From Okapia johnstoni (lineage: Eukaryota > Chordata > Mammalia > Artiodactyla > Giraffidae): a DNA stretch of 64,000 nt. The position numbers and the translations under genes are program-made. How positions within the stretch are numbered: position 1 is the stretch's first letter; each line of letters starts with the position of its first letter. The notes under the pieces are model-generated. The model worked only from the letters and a program-made list of their open reading frames with translations, had not been told where the DNA came from and made no database searches. Below, piece by piece: positions 32,346-44,026 of this stretch. Where the stretch lies: the NCBI GenBank assembly GCA_024291935.2, contig CM044310.1, positions 83,264,713-83,328,712 of the forward strand, given 5' to 3'.

Positions 32346-32394
32346 CCTATGAAACAGTTACTAGGTTGGTAAAGGTTGGCAAGTATTAGGTTTG

Positions 32395-32541
32395 TACTGT
32401 ATGTGTGTGTGTATGTTTGTATGTATGTATGTGGGTATATGTGTGTATCTGTGGGTATATATGTATACGTGTGCATGACTGAATGTATATGTGTGTATGT
32501 GTATGTGTGTGTATGGATATGTGTGTGTATGTGTGTATGTG
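32395..32541. repeat. Imperfect (TGTATG)n / (TG)n array
   Basis: About 145 bp of TG units with interspersed TATG, TATC and GGTATA variants. Its conceptual minus-strand Thr-His-Ile-Tyr repeats are an artefact of the array. Confidence 0.92.
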
Positions 32542-33036
32542 AAATATGAAGCTTGACTAGGAGCAAGTAATTTCTGGATTAAGTGTCCTGTGTTAAATAT
32601 TGAGCCTCAAAAGGCAACATGAACTTTTAGAAGCGTCATCATCAGGTTCATCAGCCCAAAATTCATAGCCTCCTCTCTCAACAGATTTTTTTTCCTATTC
32701 TTTATCAGTATAATATTATTTAAGAATCCATTCTGACTTTTCCTTACCAATTATTCCAGCAACATCTCAAGAGTTTCCTGTGATTTGAAGAAAAAAAAAC
32801 ACCCATCTCCTAACGCTTCTAATTTCAGTGGCCAAAAGATAGGGATTTACTCTCTAATCAGGGTGGGCAGACTGTATAGTTGGATAAGCCTCTGCCCCAC
32901 AAAAGGTCCTGCCTTTGGTTTAATGACCTTCTCTTGCTGTCTTGAAATTCTTAGTCATTTTTGAGTGCATGGGTAGGGGGAGCCTACAATTTCATTTTGC
33001 CATGGGCTTTGCAAATTCCATAGCCAGGCTGATCTC
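32542..33036. other. Unique sequence, nothing recognised
   Basis: No repeat or gene recognised. Confidence 0.4.
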
Positions 33037-33264
33037 TGCATGTGTGCATGCTCAGTCACTTCAGTTGTTTTCGACGCTTGGCAACCCCAAGGACTGTAGC
33101 CCGCCAGGCTGCTCTCTCCATGGGATTCTCCAAGCAAGAATACTGGAGTGAGTTGCCATGTCCTCCTCCTGGGGATCTTCTCGGCCCAGGGACTGAACCC
33201 ACATCTCTTATGTCTCCTGCATTGACAGGCGGGTTCTTTACTACTAATGCCACCTGGGAAGCCC
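33037..33264 (-). mobile_element. Bov-tA SINE, long-tail variant
   Basis: The reversed tail starts 'gtgtgcatgctcagtcactt' with the extra 'cagttgttttcg'. The reversed head has an extended 'tcttatgtctcctgcattga' region, so it is slightly longer than the other copies. Confidence 0.93.
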
Positions 33265-36200
33265 AGTCTGGTCTCTGGTCTATGGAAACTGGACTTTGGC
33301 TTCTGTTGCCTGCTAGTCTCTTAAGGGAAACCATACAGGATGCTCTGCTTGTTTTCAGAACCTTCTTATGACCTATTCCTGGAGTAAGGTTGTTTGCTTT
33401 CAATCAAGTTAAGTTTAGAATAAAGGATGATAGGTGATCTCCTTTCTAGACCTTGTAGGCAAGTGCTTTACTATTTTACTCCTAAGGAAAAAGCCCACCA
33501 TCTGCTTAAATCAACCCCACACAAACCCTTCACTGCAATCAACTTCTTTTTGTTGTCTAATAGCAAGAACCCCTGGTGGCAGGGATTCCCACCATGTTGT
33601 TGTGGGTGATTTGATACAGGCTGCTTTTCTGTGAGCAGTAGGCAGCTAATGCTCTCTTGGACCTTTGGATCACTTACCCTACAGTTAGAACGTCAGCCCC
33701 AGAGACCTGCTCCCCAAAACTCCCCAAAAACATAGCCCTGGGTCACCTTTGTGGACCTGTCCCATAGTGAGATAGTGGCCAGAGCCCCCTGAGAGCTCAA
33801 AAATCCTTTCTCCAAGCTTCTAAGTGCTATCAGAGTGCTCTTGTCAATTCCACATATTTGCCCTGCATCATTTTGGTTTCTCTCCTATCGCTCCTTTTAA
33901 TGTCAGGTTCTGCCCCATGATTGACAATTATAATTACTCCTCACAGAGCCTCATATTAATAACAGCCATTGATCTAACTCAGATGATTCCAAGCCTCTTT
34001 ATTTCCCAACCTCAAATGTGAGACTTTAGCTCCTCCAAGCTTGAATTCTGCAGCTGGCAAAAGAGAGCTCAGACCAGGTTTCCAAATAATAGGTGAGCTT
34101 CCTCTCACATCAGCCCCAGTGCAGAGCCCCCTCTCCTCAATAGACATTTTTTCTCTCGTCTTGATCAACATATTATTTTCAAAAATCCATTTTGACTTTT
34201 CTTTGCCAGAAAAGGCTCTCCATGCTCTCTGTTGCACAGCAGGAAGCTCTTTTCGACTCGCTCAGATTGGTGGGTGGAGGAGACCACAATTATACCCCAT
34301 TTCAATGACATGTCTGGGGTTGCAGTGACTCCAGACAAAGAAGCTGAAACGTATGAAAGTTTCTGTGTCGTCAAGACAGAACCTAAAAATACCTGCCTGA
34401 GATGCAGGTTGGGAGCTATTTCCAACAACAGGGTTCCAAGGTTTCCCCGCTGGGAGCTTGAGAGCCTCTGAATTCTTTTCAGCAGGCTGTCTAGGGTACC
34501 TGGTGATCAGGGGGCTGATGCACAAAGGCCAATGTTGAGGGGAAGAAGGCTCCCCAAGAGGCCCCTGTCTCACCCTGCTGCGCCCGATGGCAGGTTTCAG
34601 TGGGTCTCCTCCAGGCTATTTCAAAGAGTCAGGACACAGCCCATGCAGAGAGCAGGCTCCTTAGGATCCTGCCTTATTGCCATCGGTCCTATTTCAAGAA
34701 GACTGCACTGTTATGGGAAGAATGAAGAAGGAAATGTGACCAGGCAGAAGAGGCGCTCAGAGATTTCTCAGTTATTCTTTGTCCTGATGCTTCAATTTTT
34801 CCTGAAGTAATGTTTCACCTAATGGTTGTAGATGCTTCATTTTCATTTTTCCTTTGGTGTGGCACTTACCACCACTCCATCTTTGGTCATTTCCCTTTAA
34901 AAACACTCATCCTTGATCTTGAGTCAAAATTGACCTCCCTCTGATGTCTAAGTATTGGGGCCACAGAGAATTCAAGTTCATATCTATATTTTTGTACTGT
35001 AGATACTTGGAAACAGTGCTCACAGGTTCCACAAGCTTATGCTCAATGTCAGCTTCCTTTGACCTTCCTTTTGGTGCCCTTGAGTCTAACTCCACCTAGT
35101 CTTCCTTCCCTAAAACATCTGCCCAAGCCTTTCTCAACTGTGGCAAAGAAGTCAGACCTTCTGCTGGGAGAATCCAAGAGGTATTTGGGAACATTCTTAC
35201 TAGTGTTAAATTGAGAGTGGGGTTTTCTCATGGCAGTTGGTGTTGAACCCTTTCTACCCGAATTCTTTGAGATCTCCAGATATCTATCGGCTCGAGTAAC
35301 TTAGTCTGGTTTAAAAGTGCTGAATTTAAAATCCTTGCCTGGACCATGCTCAGGAGCATCTCTTGGCTCTTTAAAATGTGCAAAGTCAACCTCAGTACCA
35401 GAAAAGCTCAGTCTGGGGATGGTAGTGCTCCTCAGAGGGTGAGGGAGAGAGTCTCCTGATTCATTGAGCTAGTTGAGAAAAGAGAAGCATTTATTAAAGA
35501 AGAGAACAGAAGGAATTACACTTTTTTAGATCCTTTCCTTGTTTCTTAAAAAGACTATGAAATACCTTCATGAACCACAGTGTAAAGAGGGGAGATAATT
35601 GTACCAGAAAACTTGGGCTAAAGGAACTTACACTATTTTGCATCAGGATTATTTCTTCAGTTTTCCTCTTATTTTTGTGAACTTTTCCTTTTTAAAAAAA
35701 GTACTTTTTAGCTCATAACTTTTAAAATCTGCAGGAAAGCTGAAAACACAGTATAATAAATGACCATACGTCTTCATCTATATTCACCGAATATTGCCAT
35801 CTACCTACACTCACTACCTTCCTGTCGTTCCCTCATGAACCCCACCCAAAAATAGCTTGCAGACACCATGGTGCATCTCCCCCGTCCCAGCATTTCACTG
35901 ACTCCTATGTGTTTTTGTCTCCCCAGTATAGATAAGTCCCACCACTTCCCTCTGCTCATTGCTCCATATTCTTTGAAGAGTCCCAGACCAGGTCCTGCTC
36001 AACACTCCACATTCTGGATTTGTTTGGCCATTGCCCCATGGTGATTTTCAGGTTAACTATTTCTTGCAAGAACGCAGATCCCTCCCACAGCATCACACCA
36101 GAAGGTTTTGCTTTCTTTGGCATGTCTTTTTGTTTGTTTGTTTTGCTTTTGTTTTGTAGGCATCTCCTAATGCCCATTCTTTCCTGCCCCACCAGCAACA

Positions 36201-36804
36201 ATGACCCTGACACCCACAACACAGCGCTCATTTAGAAGGTGAGAGAAGATGACTATTTGTGGACAATTTTGAGAGAGTTAAGAAGAGTTTTGAAAATGGC
36301 AAGTAAAAAGTGACTTTAAGCGGCTTGTACAGTGTATGTATTTGCAGAGTAATTCCCAATTATTTGGTCTGATTTTAGTCATGCTTAAGGGTAAAGAAAA
36401 AATGGACTAGTGTATTTTATATTATGAAATCAAAATGCCTTATAAAAATCCAGTGGGTCTTAGAGACTGCGAGTAAAACTAAAATGTCCTCAAGATTGAC
36501 CACCTCTGCACATATAACTGCGACAACTGGTTGTCATTTGGTTATTCAGCTTCCCTCAGCACCTCCCCAGTTCTTTTGGAGAGTCTCAGGAAGGTGGTGT
36601 ATCAACCCTGTTTTCTAGAACGAATCTACACCTTGGTTTCTCTTCTGAACCCCTGGCCACAGTTGCCCCTTGAGGACACTACTCCCCTGAGCTTCCTGCC
36701 TTCAATCCTATGCTGTCACCTAGCTTCTGAGTCTACCCAGCCAATGACCAGACCTCACAGAGTAGCTCATGAAGACAGCTTGCGGTTTTAACCATCTCTA
36801 CCTG
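33265..36804. other. 3.5-kb stretch without recognisable young repeats
   Basis: I see no Bov-tA, CHR, BovB or MIR copy. A weak old-L1-like text may sit at 35690-35960 ('gaaagctgaaaacacagtat'). Short frames on both strands at 34040-34570 overlap each other and have no known homology. A TTTG-type run lies near 36130. Confidence 0.45.
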
Positions 36805-36824
36805 AGGGTTCAAAATCAACCCTT

Positions 36825-37045
36825 CAGGCTTCCCTGGTGGCTCAGACGGTAAAGAATCTGTCTGCAATGCAGGAGACCTGGGTTCGATTCCTGGATTGGG
36901 AAGATCCCCTGAGGAAGGAAATGACAACCCACTCCAGAATTCTTGCCTGGAGAATCACATGGACAAAGGAGCCTGGTGGGCTACTCTCTGTAGGGTTGCA
37001 AAGAGTAGGACATGACTGAGCAGCTAACACTTCCACTTTCACCAC
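36825..37045 (+). mobile_element. Bov-tA SINE
   Basis: Full-length copy with a 20-bp TSD, agggttcaaaatcaaccctt at 36805-36824 and the same word with one mismatch at 37046-37065. This is the longest TSD in the window. Confidence 0.97.
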
Positions 37046-37065
37046 AGGGTTCAAAACCAACCCTT

Positions 37066-37599
37066 TGGGCTAGATAAATACGAACGGCAGTGTGGGGCTG
37101 GTAGTAGTCAAGAATTAGACGCCTTGTTATTTCTCTCCGTGTTCGTTGCTGACTTTCATTGACTCCTGTATTCTGAGTCTCTTCTTTCTACTCTAGGACA
37201 GGCTCTCCTCCTCAGTTAAAGTCTCCTAACAGACATCAAATCATGCAAGTAGCTACCTGGAGAGCAGGGTCTCAGTTACCCCTGACCCAGACTTCAGTAC
37301 AACCAACACAGTCCCGCCAAGGGCAGCAGTTGTACACATGTACGTCATTAGAAACCATTTCTTCAAGATGGATATCCATCTCTCTATAGATACAGACATA
37401 GATAAAATAGAGAAGTATGTTAAAATATATATTTGATATATAAATATATATTTCAAAGTTCTATGGCCAAATGTGTTTGGGAATCATTGCACTGAACACA
37501 GCTACATACAGTTTTTGTTACGGATTCTTTAACATAATAATGTGTAATTGTGAATCTTCAAGGAAGGATTATTATTATTCTTTTTAAGGTCTTTCCCAA
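37066..37599. other. Unique sequence with an AT-rich patch
   Basis: The 37423-37452 segment is a near-pure TATA/ATAT run. Otherwise nothing is recognised. Confidence 0.45.
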
Positions 37600-37735
37600 G
37601 GAAGCTTTATTTAATTTTAATTTTTTTAACTTATAATTTTATACTGGAGTATAGCTAATTAACAATGTTTTGATAGTTTCAGGTAGAGAGCAAAGGGACT
37701 CAGTCATACATATATCGGTATCCATTCTCCCCCAA
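37600..37735 (-). mobile_element. Artiodactyl L1 3' terminal fragment
   Basis: The plus strand 'ttatactggagtatagctaa', 'ttaacaatgttttgatagtt' and 'ctcagtcatacatatatcgg' is antisense ruminant L1 3' UTR. Confidence 0.75.
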
Positions 37736-38776
37736 GGAAGGATTGTTATTGTGCTATTTCCCTCACTTACTGAAACGAAAAACCTTATTACTTGGAGGAA
37801 TTTGTGGAGCAGGTTCATTCCAAACTTGTTTGTGAAGGTTCACTTGTTTCAGGAGTTGGAGAGAAGCTCAGTAATGACCTCTAGCTGGGAATAGGTATGT
37901 TTTAATGTTTTGTGCCAACTGATTGGTTTCTGAAGGTGAAAGAAGAATTAGCAGGAGAGTAAGCTGCCTTGTACTTAGAGTTCAAAACTACCTCAGGGAG
38001 TGTTTACCCAGTAAGTTCTGCCCTACTTCCAAGTCATTAGTAAAGAAAACTGTGTTCTATAAGTATGTTATTGTGTTGAGATCTTTCACCAAAGAGCTGA
38101 GAGAGATATCTGTTGCTTTATTAAAGATAGACCAAAATCACACCCTGTTTTCTCTCTGGGGTCATCATTGCTCTCTGGGCACTATCTGCATGAGAGCCAT
38201 CAAGCCCAGTTCTACGGAGGCCACGACAAGACACAAGGCTTGATTTCTTCCAGCAAGAGCAGAGCTTTAGATTTCAAGTTATAATTGAAGTGCAAATAGA
38301 AGCCTAATTTGGGAATTAGGACTTGTCCTTTCTCATCAGTCAACGTTCTTCAAGCTTGCCACTAAGATAATTCTGAAAGTGCTAAGTCCTGCCCCTCGAG
38401 TCTCTCCCTAGACTAGGCTTTTATCTAGAAGGGTTTTAAGGAAGTCATACTCAAGTTTTATGCAGGATTCTATCTCCAGGAAAACCTGGAGACGGTGGCC
38501 AGAGTATCAGTTGCACACAGTCTAAACATTCCCTGGAGTCTTAATTAACCACATTTGCTTTCCTTTTGGCTTCAGGCTGAGTCAGACCAGCCATGACTAA
38601 AGTTAGTTACAGTCCTGTGTGGTCACGTGATGTGTGACTACATCTTGGCCCGTGATACATGATCTTTCCTCTTGACCAGCAAGAGTTCGTATCATTTTTT
38701 AAAGTATATTTTGACTCATTACTGTTGCATCCAACTATTAATAAAGTGGATGAATGTCTCCCATAATTGCTATAAT
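37736..38776. other. Unique sequence
   Basis: No repeat recognised. The plus-strand frame over 37923-38243 (106 codons) has no recognisable homology or clear splice context and is probably chance. Confidence 0.4.
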
Positions 38777-38817
38777 GAGAGAGAGAGGGAGGGAGGGAGA
38801 GAGAGAGAGAGAGAGAC
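38777..38817. repeat. (GA)n with GGGA interruptions
   Basis: About 40 bp of pure purine GAGA/GGGA sequence. Confidence 0.95.
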
Positions 38818-38899
38818 GGATGGAAGTGGGCTTGCATAATATTATACATGGACATCTGGGTGTTTACCATATGGAGTCAGTCACTATGGGAAGGTGGCA

Positions 38900-38985
38900 A
38901 GAGTATGCTTGGGTTCATATCATGATTCAGCCCTAGCCAATTAGCTCTGTGAATCTGGGCAAGCTGTTTAAACTTTGTTAGACTC
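38900..38985 (+). mobile_element. MIR SINE fragment
   Basis: The text 'gattcagccctagccaatta' and 'gctctgtgaatctgggcaag' with 'ctgtttaaactttgttagac' is sense MIR. Confidence 0.8.
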
Positions 38986-38987
38986 CT

Positions 38988-39350
38988 TGCTGAGCCTTTA
39001 CTCTGCATAGGCCTGGCCCAGATCACACAACATATGTTAACTCATTCAATCTTTCCAACAATTGTATAGGAACTTCCTTAAGCCCATTTTACTATCAAGG
39101 TCAAGTAAATTTTTAAATTTCTTTATAACTTTAAAAAACTTATTTTGGCTGCACGGACTCTTTATTGCAGCACACGGGGTTCTCTAGTTGTGGCATGAAG
39201 GCTCTAAAGTGTTCATACTCAGTAGTTGTGACTTGTGGGATCTTAATTCCCCTACCAGGGGTTGAACCTGGGCCCCCTACATTGGGAGCGTGACGTTTTA
39301 TCCACTGGACCACCAGGGAAGTCCCCAAGGGCAATTCACTTGACCAGGGT
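38988..39350 (-). mobile_element. MIR SINE split by a CHR
   Basis: The text 'atatgttaactcattcaatc' and 'agcccattttactatcaagg' is antisense MIR, adjoining the sense MIR on its left. It resumes after the CHR at 'aagggcaattcacttgacca'. Confidence 0.7.
39126..39326 (-). mobile_element. CHR-type SINE nested in MIR
   Basis: The plus strand shows 'cttattttggctgcacggac', 'gtagttgtgacttgtgggat' and the reversed head 'ccactggaccaccagggaag'. It is close to full length. Confidence 0.92.
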
Positions 39351-39464
39351 TAATCCATTATCCTCTTGTGCAAGTGAAATGAGATGGCATCCGGCTTGAT
39401 CCATCGCAAGCACATCAAGTTTTCACTCTCATTGATTATTTTTAAGGTCAATTTTATATACTGT

Positions 39465-39660
39465 AATTTCTGCACCAGGCGTTATTCTGAATGCTTCATA
39501 TATACTAACTCATTCAATGTTATGAGATGGGTACAGTTTTCATGCCCATTTGATAGATGAAGAAAGTGAGGCACAGAGAGACTGAGAGATCTTTCCAGTG
39601 TCACAAGGTTATTCAGTTCTGGAGGCTGGATTTAAATCTGTTTGGTCATAGAGATTATAC
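39465..39660 (-). mobile_element. MIR SINE
   Basis: The text 'tgcaccaggcgttattctga', 'tatatactaactcattcaat' and 'gaagaaagtgaggcacagag' is a well-preserved antisense MIR. Confidence 0.9.
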
Positions 39661-39699
39661 TCAATCTTTATACAAATTATCATTTTCATTGTTGTGGGT

Positions 39700-39845
39700 T
39701 TGAGTGTTTATTGGCACTCATTTCCCCATGAATTTCTTGAGGATAGAGACTATTTCCTGTAGTGCTGGCGGTGCCTTCACCATCACTATAACCATTGACC
39801 AGAGCTGGGAGGTTCTGTGAATTTCTTGTTGAATAAATGTACATG
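39700..39845 (+). mobile_element. L2 LINE 3' terminal fragment
   Basis: The text 'tttcttgaggatagagacta' and the ending 'tttcttgttgaataaatgta' match the L2 3' end. Confidence 0.65.
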
Positions 39846-40109
39846 CTAAGAGGTCACATATGATTTGTTGAAGAAATTACTAGAAAACTTGTGAGGCTGG
39901 TAAATGACTGTACTTGAAATGAGAAAGTGAGTCAAGGAAGAATTGCTAAGCACGATTTTAGTGAAACAAACCATTCTAACTCTGTTTTGAAGATGTCCTG
40001 CATTCAGAGGTTCTTGGGCAAGAAAGTCCTGTTCTCCTGCTAAATCTTGGATAGAATGTTTACCTCTACAAAGAGCAGAAGCCACTGGGTACCTGGCTCA
40101 TTGAAAGTA

Positions 40110-40180
40110 GTTCAGTTCTGTCGCTCAGTTGTGTCCAACTCTTTGTGACCCTATGGACTGCAGCATGACAGGTTTCCCTT
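40110..40180 (-). mobile_element. BovB 3' terminal fragment
   Basis: Only about 70 bp of the reversed 3' end remain ('ttcagttctgtcgctcagtt' to 'gcagcatgacaggtttccc'), an extreme 5' truncation. Confidence 0.85.
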
Positions 40181-40194
40181 CTCCTTTATAAGTA

Positions 40195-40412
40195 GACCTG
40201 CTTGTATATCAACAAACACTTACTGAGCTCTTACCATTAGCCAGATGTAATGCTAAGACCTTTAGAGGGAGGACATGATGTAATACTTTTGACAACCATA
40301 GGAAGGATGTTCTAACAGTATCCCAATTTTACAGATAAGGTAACTGAGTCATGGGGCCAACAGGCTCAAGGACACACACTAGTGAGGATTTGAATTCGCA
40401 TCTTCAAATATG
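40195..40412 (-). mobile_element. MIR SINE
   Basis: The text 'acacttactgagctcttacc', 'aattttacagataaggtaac' and 'gtgaggatttgaattcgcat' is near-full-length antisense MIR. Confidence 0.88.
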
Positions 40413-40628
40413 GGGCTTCTCAGTGGCACTAGTGGTAAATAATCCACCTACCAATGGGAGAGAAGCCTTAGATGCAAGTTCAATCCCTGGGTTGGGAAGA
40501 ACCCCTGGAGAAGGGAATGGCAACCCACAACAGTGTTCTTGCCTGGAAAATCCCGTGCACAGAGGAGCCTGGCAGGCTACAGTCTATAGGGTCACAAAAA
40601 GGCGGAGATGGACTGAGCACGCAAGCAC
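40413..40628 (+). mobile_element. Bov-tA SINE
   Basis: The head 'ggcttctcagtggcactagt' runs to 'ggcggagatggactgagcac'. The copy is fairly diverged. Confidence 0.92.
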
Positions 40629-40879
40629 CCTTCAAAGATGAACTAGAGCTCATCTAGCAAGAAATGCCCTTTTCACAACAAGAGCCCTCCTGAGCTTCCC
40701 TCCTGAGCATCGATGCAGTGAGAGTCTGATTGATGATGCCTTTGATGGATTCTCAGGCTCCTGCCTGCCCTTCTCTTGCCATTTATCCAATGTAGATGTC
40801 CAAGCCTCTGGTCTTCAAAGTGCAGCCAAGGAAAGGAATTTGGGATGGACAGACAGCCTTGAGGGCAAGCTATTGTATC
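40629..40879. other. Unique sequence
   Basis: A small imperfect tandem ('ccctcctgagc' twice at 40684-40711) is the only structure noted. Confidence 0.4.
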
Positions 40880-40890
40880 TTTCTTAAAGC

Positions 40891-41096
40891 GAAATTGTGA
40901 AAGTTGCTCAGTTGTGTCACACTTTTTGAGACCCCATGGCCACATTCTTTACCAGCTGAGCCATCAGGGAAGCCCAAGAATACTGGAGTGGGTAGCCTAT
41001 CCCTTCTCAACCAGATCTTCCAGACCCAAGAATCAAACCAGAGTCTTCTGCTTTGCTGGTGGATTCTTTATCAGTTGAGCTACCAGGGAAGCCCTT
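40891..41096 (-). mobile_element. Bov-tA SINE variant with duplicated head segment
   Basis: The reversed tail is followed by 'taccagctgagccatcaggg' and 'aagccc'. The copy then re-enters the body at 'aagaatactggagtgggtag' and ends a second time with 'gttgagctaccagggaagcc'. The flanks tttcttaaagc (40880-40890) and tttcttaaggc (41097-41107) are a one-mismatch TSD, so the composite inserted as one unit. Confidence 0.9.
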
Positions 41097-41107
41097 TTTC
41101 TTAAGGC

Positions 41108-42139
41108 AATACCTGTTGATTGTGCAGAACATCTGAGAGTAAGTACTGACACTGACTGAGAAAGTTGGATACTTAGTCTCTATTTTCATAGACTTTATGA
41201 CTTGATTCTAAAATCCTGAATATTACAGTCCTTCTGGTTTCTCCTTGGTTTTTTAATGCTGAAATATTTACCATCATGTTGAGATAGTAGTGCAGACCAT
41301 GCCATGAAAATTGTCTTTCATGCCAATAGCAGAAAAAAAATGCTGTGTTTTTTTTTTTTTTTAATGGACAGGGAAGGAAAATTGGTATCAGCTCAGAAGT
41401 CACCGTGTGTTCAGTATCAATGACCCAAGTTCCTTCTGGTTGGTTACTTCTCAAATCCCCCAGCTCCATGAAATAGAATCAGAGACAATAAAAGACAAAA
41501 AAAAAAAAAAAGGCACAGGACAGTAAAAAGACATCCAGAAAGATTTTCATAAATGCAACAGTACTTTTATAACAAAAGCAATTTCAAGCATACTCCAGGT
41601 AGACATGTAAAATCTTATGAACAACTTCAAAGTCTTATTCATGAGGCTTTCATGAAGATTCTTTTAAAAATTTTAAAAGGAAAGGACAGAAGGAGTGGGA
41701 TAAAAAAAAAAATTAGTTATTTGGGCCATGTGATTTCAGGAATCAGGAAAAGGATTCCTTATACTCTCCCTTGTTGGAAGTGTCATGAATCTTGCAGCTC
41801 TCAACATTCATGGAGTCTAGCCTTGTCACGGGGCTCATTAGTATTCATCATTAATTCATATTTTCAAAGCAACAAAGGAGAAAACAGTAGTGGGAAGAAT
41901 AAGAAAGTGTCAAATCCTGGGAGTAACATTTCACTGCAGTGTTGCGACTAAGGTTAGCGGAGGTTGTGCAGTTTTAAAAACTGATCCAAACATAGGCAAG
42001 AGGAGAAGGCACATGCTGTTTTCCCCACTGAATACCGAGTTCACTCTGCCAGGTCCCAGCCTCATTTTCCTATCTGGAGAACTCTTTCCCCTGAGTTTCA
42101 CTGACCTGGCCTCTAAGTCCACCTTTGAGAAGCTTCATT
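41108..42139. other. Unique sequence with homopolymer runs
   Basis: A poly-T run lies at 41348-41363 and a poly-A run at 41498-41511. The overlapping frames at 41553-41951 and 41890-42183 have no known homology. Confidence 0.4.
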
Positions 42140-42560
42140 TGATAATAATGAAGCACATATTTTGTGCCAGATGCTGTGTTTAGGGATTTATGGGTATTAT
42201 CTCATTTCATTTCACAGCAATATCCATCTTATCCCTGTTTTATAGACAAGATCAGTTCAGTTCAGTCACTCAGTTGTATCCGACTCTTTGCGACCCCATG
42301 AACTGCAGCGCACCAGGCCTCCCTGTCCATCACCAACTCCTGGAGTTTACTCAAACTCATGTCCGTTGAGTCAGTGATGCCATCCAACCATCTCATCCTC
42401 TGTCATCCCCTTCTCCTCCTGCCTTCAATCTTTCCCAGCATCAGGATGAGGACAAAAAGGGTAAGTGATTGCTGAGAGTTACTTATCTGGTCAGTTTTGT
42501 GTCTGTAATGCAAACCCAGGTGATCTGGCTCCAGAACCTGTGCTTTAATTGGAAAGCCAT
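42140..42560 (-). mobile_element. MIR SINE split by a BovB end
   Basis: The left part 'tgtgccagatgctgtgttta' and 'tattatctcatttcatttca' and the right part 'atgaggacaaaaagggtaag' with 'tgattgctgagagtt' are antisense MIR on either side of the BovB fragment. Confidence 0.75.
42251..42445 (-). mobile_element. BovB LINE 3' end nested in MIR
   Basis: The reversed terminus 'tcagttcagttcagtcactc' runs to 'caatctttcccagcatcagg', about 195 bp. It is well conserved, so fairly young. Confidence 0.93.
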
Positions 42561-43094
42561 ACACCATCCCTGGGGAGATGTTCTTCTGACCCCTTGGACC
42601 CTGCCCTTCTCCAAGCTCACTCACCCCTACACTGTTCCCTGGCTAGACAAGAGGTGGTTTGGCTTTCTGGCAATCCAAGCATAGACTGATTTTAAAAACC
42701 ATGTATTTAGGATGAACTTTCAATGAGTCTCTTAGCCTCGTTGTTGGGGTGGCAAATAAATGAGTCCAGTGAGGGTATTTTCCCCTACAAAAATCTAAAT
42801 TCTCTTGATGAATGGCTGACAGTAAGGCTCAAGTAGAAGAATATATATTTTCAACTGCCTTTTTATCATATGTGCATTAGTAAGAAGCAAGTAGACTCTA
42901 GGTTTTGCCCACTTGAAACTTTTCTCCCTTTCTTTACCTTTCCATTCTCTTATTCTTCTTTTAGATACTCTGCAGACATTTGCTGGATACCTGTGTCATG
43001 TCAGGCTCCAGGTGAAGAACTGGAAATGCCAGGGTGGCTAAAGGAAGGTCTCTGGACTCAGTGGGTCACCCTAGACATGGAAGTTGACAAATAA
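42561..43094. other. Unique sequence, nothing recognised
   Basis: A possible diverged MIR/L2-like word ('acatttgctggatacctgtg') is at 42975. No gene. Confidence 0.35.
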
Positions 43095-43103
43095 CAGAAA
43101 ATC

Positions 43104-43415
43104 CTGTTGTTGCTGTTCAGTCGCACAGTGACTCTTTGTGACCTCATGGTCTGCAGCAGGCCAGACTTCCCTGTCCTTCACTATCTCCTGAAGTTTGCTC
43201 AGATTCATGTCCATTGAGTCAATGATGCCATCCAACCAACTCATCCTCTGTCACCCCCTTCTCCTCCTGCCTTCAATTTTTCCTAGGATCAGGGGCTTTT
43301 CCAGTGAGTCAGCTCTTCACATCAGGTGGCCAAAGTATTGGAGCTTCAGCTTCTGCATCAGTTCTTCCAATGAATATTCAGGGTTGATTTCCTTTAGGAT
43401 TGACTGATCTTCTTG
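43104..43415 (-). mobile_element. BovB LINE 3' end, 5' truncated
   Basis: The plus strand starts with 'ctgttgttgctgttcagtcg' and runs back to 'ggattgactgatcttcttg'. A perfect 9-bp TSD, cagaaaatc, lies at 43095-43103 and 43416-43424. Confidence 0.95.
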
Positions 43416-43424
43416 CAGAAAATC

Positions 43425-43630
43425 ATAGCTAACGTTTATAGACACTATTTGCCATTCTAAATACATTGGATATGTTTGCATTCATCATCATAGTTGCTAT
43501 TATCCCCATTTTACACATGAGACAATCAAAACACAAAGAGATTAAATGACTTGCCCATGGACTCAGTGCTAGTAAGTACACAATTAAGCTTGCAAACTCA
43601 GGAGTCTTGCTCCAGGGCCTGAGTTCCTCC
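43425..43630 (-). mobile_element. MIR SINE
   Basis: The text 'tagctaacgtttatagacac', 'tatccccattttacacatga' and 'aatgacttgcccatggactc' is antisense MIR, abutting the BovB TSD. Confidence 0.88.
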
Positions 43631-43673
43631 TGACTCTTCTTCACAGCTCAGTTGCACAGTTATACTCAGGGAG

Positions 43674-43900
43674 GGGCTTCCCAGGTGGCTCACTGGTAAA
43701 GAATCTGCATGTCAGTGCAACAGACACAGGAAACATGAGTTCAGTCCCTGGGTCCTGAAGATCCCCTGGAGGAGGAAATGGCAACCAGCTCCAGTATTCT
43801 TGCCTGGGAAATCCCATGACAGAGGAGACTGGCAGGCGATAATCCATGGGGTCTTAAAGGGTTGGACGCGATGGATGGAAAATGCCTGCACACACACATC
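43674..43900 (+). mobile_element. Bov-tA SINE
   Basis: The head 'ggggcttcccaggtggctca' runs to a diverged tail 'ggttggacgcgatggatgga' and an ACACAC end. Confidence 0.92.
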
Positions 43901-44026
43901 CTAAGGGAAGAGAGGAGTGGGCACAGCTTGTGTGGATCAGGCACACACATATCTGCTACTTAAATTAGAAATCAAACAAGCAGAGAAACACAGCATATAC
44001 CATATACCAGGGAGGGTATACCAGTA

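Noticed and set aside
32321..32566. Thr/His/Tyr/Ile-rich minus-strand frame
   Set aside because: It is a translation of the TG/TATG array, not a protein.
32680..34215. Similar words at 32705-32760 and 34170-34210 (aatccattctgacttttcct versus aatccattttgacttttctt), suggesting an unknown repeat family
   Set aside because: Only about 35 bp match and the flanks do not. It may be coincidence or a very old element, and is too short to support.
38754..38936. Arg/Glu-rich frame resembling a charged domain
   Set aside because: It is encoded by the (GA)n run, and the resemblance is compositional.
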